NCBI RefSeq assembly: GCF_002917095.1
Contig: NZ_PQGA01000004.1
Coordinates: 283,622 to 347,621, forward strand
Reading direction: 5' to 3'
DNA from: Paraburkholderia eburnea
Lineage (GTDB): Bacteria > Pseudomonadota > Gammaproteobacteria > Burkholderiales > Burkholderiaceae
Length of the DNA: 64,000 bases
Below, piece by piece: positions 61,172 to 64,000 of the stretch; position 1 is the first letter of the stretch; each line of letters begins with the position of its first letter. Position numbers and translations under genes: made by a program. Below the pieces are notes generated by a model, which was given only the letters and a program-made list of their open reading frames with translations, had not been told where the DNA came from and made no database searches.

Positions 61172-63151
61172 TTGACTAGCCATGATCGGGAAGACGCGCT
61201 GGCCTCGTCGTCTACCCGCACCGCACGCCGCGGATCCAAGGACAAGACCGGCGATACGACTCAAATGGACGGTTCTTCGCAACTCGAGAAGCGCCAGCAC
61301 CAGATGCGCGCGCTCATCAAGCTCGGTCGCGAACGTGGTTATCTGACCCACGCCGACATTAACGACCATCTGCCCGATAACTTCGCGCAGACGGCCGCGC
61401 TGGAAACCATTGTCGCCACCTTCAACGACATGGGTGTGCAAGTCTACGAGCAGGCGCCGGACGCCGACACGCTGCTCCTGAACGACGAAGCACGCGCCGA
61501 CCAGCAAGCCGACGACGAAGCCGACGAGGAAGTCGAAGTCGCCCTGTCGACCGTGGATTCGGAATTCGGCCGCACGACCGACCCGGTGCGCATGTACATG
61601 CGTGAAATGGGTTCGAGCGAGCTGCTCACGCGCGCGGGCGAAATCGAAGTCGCCAAGCGCATCGAAGACGGCCTGCAGGAAATGATCCAGGCGATCGCGG
61701 CTTGCCCGTCGATCGTCGCGACGATTCTCGCCGACGCCGACCGCATCGCCGCTGAAGAGATGCGCATCGACGAACTCGTCGACGGCATCGGCAGCGGTGA
61801 AGCGGAGCAGGAACCGGCAGCAGCACCCGAAGCCGACGCGGAAGAAGCCATCGACGCTCAAGCCGCTGAAGAAGAGGATTCGGACGACAGCGAAGACAGC
61901 GACGACGCCGACAACGCCAAGGCCAACGAAGCCCAGCTCGCACAGCTCAAGGCCGACAGCCTGGCGATCTTCGCACGCGTGCGCGCGCTGTTCGAGCAGA
62001 TGACCTGCACGACGGACGCCGACGCGCGCGCTTCGAGCGCCGAAATGCAGATCTGTGCGGACATCCAGCAGGAACTCGCGCCGATCCGCTTCACGGCCCG
62101 CACCATCGACCGCCTGTGCACGCTGCTGCACGAGCAGGTCGCGGCTATCCGCGCCATCGAACGCAATGTGCTGGCGATCGTCGTGGACCGCTGCGGCATG
62201 CCGCGCGAGGCGTTCATCGAGCAGTTCCCGGGCAAGGAAACCGACCTTGAGTGGGGCGTGCGCGCTGCCGCTTCGTCGAGCAAGTACGGTCCCGCCATCG
62301 AGCGCAGCCTGCCGGCCATTCAGGCCGAACAGCGCAAGCTCGCCGAGATCGAAGCCGCTGCTTCGCTTTCGCTGCAGCAGATCAAGGCGATCAATCGCCG
62401 CATGACGGCTGCCGAAGCGAAGATGCGCCAGGCCAAGGGCGAGATGGTCAAGGCCAACCTGCGTCTCGTGATCTCGATCGCGAAGAAGTACGTGAACCGC
62501 GGCATGCAGTTCCTCGACCTGATCCAGGAAGGCAATATCGGCCTGATGAAGGCGGTGGACAAGTTCGAATACCGCCGTGGCTGGAAGTTCTCGACGTACG
62601 CGACGTGGTGGGTACGTCAGGCCGTGACGCGTGCGCTCGCCGACCAGGCGCGCACGATCCGCGTGCCGGTGCACATGATCGAAACGATCAACAAGCTGAA
62701 CCGCATCTCGCGCGAGATCCTCCAGCAGACCGGCATGGAAGCGCATCCGGCCGATCTGGCCGCGCGTATGGGCATGACCGAAGAGAAGGTGCGCGGCATC
62801 CTCAAGATCGCCAAGCAGCCGGTTTCGCTCGAAAGCCCGGTCGGTGACGACGGCGATGCGACGCTCGGCGACATGATCGAAGATGCATCGTCGAGTTCGC
62901 CCGCCGATGCCGCGATCCATGCGAACATGCGTGCCGCCATCGACGAAGCGCTCAAGGCCCTGTCGCCGCGTGAGGCGAAGGTGCTGCGTATGCGTTACGG
63001 CATCGACACGACCTCGGATCACACGCTTGAGGAAGTGGGCAAGCAGTTCGACGTGACGCGCGAGCGTATCCGCCAGATCGAAAGCAAGGCGATGCGCAAG
63101 CTGATGCACCCGAGCCGCGCCGACAAGCTGCGTCCGTTCTTGGAGCGTTAA
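61172..63151 (+). CDS. rpoD: Primary sigma factor RpoD (sigma-70)
   Basis: A 659-residue sigma factor. Region 1.1 ([32 protein letters not shown]), region 1.2 ([33 protein letters not shown]), an acidic non-conserved spacer, region 2 ([60 protein letters not shown]), region 3 and region 4.2 ([27 protein letters not shown]) are all present. A TTG start at 61172 is favoured because GAGGAGA (61160-61166) is well spaced before it; an upstream ATG at 61136 is the alternative. The terminator follows within 40 bases. Confidence 0.95.
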   Translation: MTSHDREDALASSSTRTARRGSKDKTGDTTQMDGSSQLEKRQHQMRALIKLGRERGYLTHADINDHLPDNFAQTAALETIVATFNDMGVQVYEQAPDADTLLLNDEARADQQADDEADEEVEVALSTVDSEFGRTTDPVRMYMREMGSSELLTRAGEIEVAKRIEDGLQEMIQAIAACPSIVATILADADRIAAEEMRIDELVDGIGSGEAEQEPAAAPEADAEEAIDAQAAEEEDSDDSEDSDDADNAKANEAQLAQLKADSLAIFARVRALFEQMTCTTDADARASSAEMQICADIQQELAPIRFTARTIDRLCTLLHEQVAAIRAIERNVLAIVVDRCGMPREAFIEQFPGKETDLEWGVRAAASSSKYGPAIERSLPAIQAEQRKLAEIEAAASLSLQQIKAINRRMTAAEAKMRQAKGEMVKANLRLVISIAKKYVNRGMQFLDLIQEGNIGLMKAVDKFEYRRGWKFSTYATWWVRQAVTRALADQARTIRVPVHMIETINKLNRISREILQQTGMEAHPADLAARMGMTEEKVRGILKIAKQPVSLESPVGDDGDATLGDMIEDASSSSPADAAIHANMRAAIDEALKALSPREAKVLRMRYGIDTTSDHTLEEVGKQFDVTRERIRQIESKAMRKLMHPSRADKLRPFLER

Positions 63152-63188
63152 TAGCGGTTTTATCGCTACGCTTTGCTGGAGCTGGATG

Positions 63189-63220
63189 AAAAAGCCCGTC
63201 ACGAAGGTGACGGGCTTTTT
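63189..63220 (+). terminator. Rho-independent terminator after rpoD
   Basis: AAAAAGCCCGTCAC-GAAG-GTGACGGGCTTTTT, a perfect stem with a T run. Confidence 0.95.
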
Positions 63221-63612
63221 GTTTGGCGCGAGGTGGAGTGGTTTTGCTGGAATGGCTGTGTAGTAAGGGGGGCGGAATCGAAGTGACCTTACCCCGTCGA
63301 GTGCACCAGTTTTAAGTTAGTGGCTTCGCCGTGTGTGAGAGCGTGGGTTGTTCGATTCGTTCACGCAGGTCGTCGTGTTGTCTGGCGTCCGCGCGAGGTT
63401 GAGCCGAACGCATTTCCTGGACGCCATTTAGTCGACGGATTTGAACGCGTGATGGATTTAAGCGCGTATTAGATTTTTATTCGCGCGATTTGAAGCGGAT
63501 TAATGGATTCTGGAATGAAACTTTAACCCGGTATTGCGATTATCGCGATCACCGCTATGCGCATATGTTTGATGTGCGAGGGCTGTCTTGTGCTTTTTCA
63601 CGCGCCGAAACG
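63221..63612. other. Spacer between rpoD and the rRNA operon
   Basis: About 390 bases, AT-richer from 63440 to 63540, with no protein-like frame. It separates the plus-strand rpoD from the end of the minus-strand rRNA operon. Confidence 0.5.
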
Positions 63613-63652
63613 CCAGAACCCCGGCTCTCACTGGGAGAGGCCGGGGTTCTGG
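63613..63652 (-). terminator. rRNA operon terminator hairpin
   Basis: CCAGAACCCCGG and CCGGGGTTCTGG form 12 perfect pairs, extended by CTCTC/GAGAG inside. On the minus strand it is followed by CGTTTCGG. It lies about 16 bases beyond the 5S rRNA 3' end. Confidence 0.85.
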
Positions 63653-63668
63653 ACGCACTGCATAAGGA

Positions 63669-63783
63669 GCCTGACGATTACCTACTTTCACACGGGCAAT
63701 CCGCACTATCATCGGCGTGGAGTTGTTTCACGGTCCTGTTCGGGATGGGAAGGGGTGGGACCAACTCGCTATGGTCATCAGGC
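63669..63783 (-). rRNA. rrf: 5S ribosomal RNA
   Basis: On the minus strand the sequence reads TGCCTGATGACCATAGCGAG, then the conserved GTTGGTCCCACCCCTTCCC, CGAACAGGACCGTGAAAC, and GGTAATCGTCAGGC at the 3' end, about 115 bases. The two ends pair (TGCCTGA/TCGTCAGGC). It is the last gene of an rRNA operon reading toward rpoD. Confidence 0.96.
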
Positions 63784-63918
63784 ATGACGGGTTGCTGCGT
63801 CGCGCTTTTGTGGCGCCACAGCCAATCGGGAAGAAGCGTAAAGAATGTGTTGGGGTTGTGTTGTTTCGTCTGGCACAACACGGATCTCAACCTGTGCGTC
63901 CTGAGACACACCTGTTAT

Positions 63919-64000
63919 AGGATCAAGCCTTACGGGCAATTAGTATCAGTTAGCTTAACGCATTACTGCGCTTCCACACCTGACCTATCAACGTCCTGGT
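63919..64000 (-). rRNA. rrl: 23S ribosomal RNA, 3' end only
   Basis: On the minus strand this stretch reads as the end of 23S rRNA: GGTGTGGAAGCGCAGTAATG, then TTAAGCTAACTGATACTAAT and TGCCCGTAAGGCTTGATCCT. The rest lies beyond the right edge. About 135 bases separate it from 5S. Confidence 0.93.

Noticed and set aside
1..64000. CRISPR arrays, tRNA genes, insertion sequences, prophage or integrase genes
   Set aside because: I looked for spaced repeats, T-loop-like sequences, transposase or integrase motifs and found none that hold up.

Overview
The window is GC-rich DNA with dense genes and short spacers, and it looks like Burkholderiaceae, most likely Burkholderia sensu lato (Paraburkholderia or Caballeronia type). 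This rests on the 5S and 23S rRNA sequence at the right end, the Gram-negative porin, a DUF4148 protein, the RpoD sequence and the general gene complement. I see no insertion sequence, prophage, CRISPR array or tRNA gene.

Left part (1-9,300). The 3' part of sbcC and a PaiB-like gene are followed by a four-gene minus-strand operon, kdgT-like permease > four-carbon acid-sugar kinase (dtnK type) > pdxA2 > DeoR regulator. This set fits D-threonate-type catabolism to dihydroxyacetone phosphate. Its promoter region carries a good palindrome and a degenerate copy. Next come a frameshifted gene and a small conserved-looking hypothetical.

9,300-31,300 is metabolic and accessory. It holds an acyl-CoA dehydrogenase, two isochorismatase-family hydrolases, an IclR regulator, an MHYT-GGDEF-EAL c-di-GMP enzyme, a dienelactone-hydrolase-like protein, a large acyl-CoA dehydrogenase, a porin, a cation antiporter behind a yybP-ykoY (Mn2+) riboswitch, an orphan histidine kinase, an MFS-RidA pair, and the glycerol regulon glpR-glpD-glpK-glpF. 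The first isochorismatase gene is preceded by what reads as an amino-acid attenuator: a short frame with seven consecutive Thr codons, two hairpins and a terminator-like hairpin. A decayed HxlR regulator sits against the end of glpR.

31,300-42,500. A lone NMT1/THI5-like binding protein, a CitA-like MFS transporter and a TctD/TctE two-component pair look like one carboxylate-uptake unit. They are followed by an orphan OmpR-type regulator, an MFS transporter with a tiny membrane-peptide gene, a LysR regulator and two alpha/beta hydrolases.

42,500-58,370 is a complete cellulose operon in the unusual order bcsB-Z-C-(23-aa frame)-E-F-Q-A-G-R. Several genes are coupled by ATGA overlaps. BcsA keeps all glycosyltransferase motifs and a PilZ domain, BcsE keeps its RxGD c-di-GMP motif, and BcsG keeps its active site, so phosphoethanolamine-cellulose made under c-di-GMP control is the expected product. 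The MHYT-GGDEF-EAL enzyme could feed this pathway.

Right end (58,390-64,000). An unrecognised protein with a C-terminal AT-hook-like motif is divergent from a small HTH regulator that may be expressed from a leaderless mRNA. A GFA-family protein, the primary sigma factor rpoD, and the 3' end of an rRNA operon (5S and 23S, minus strand) follow.

Coordinates and residue numbers were read by eye. Family calls are recognition from sequence, not database searches.
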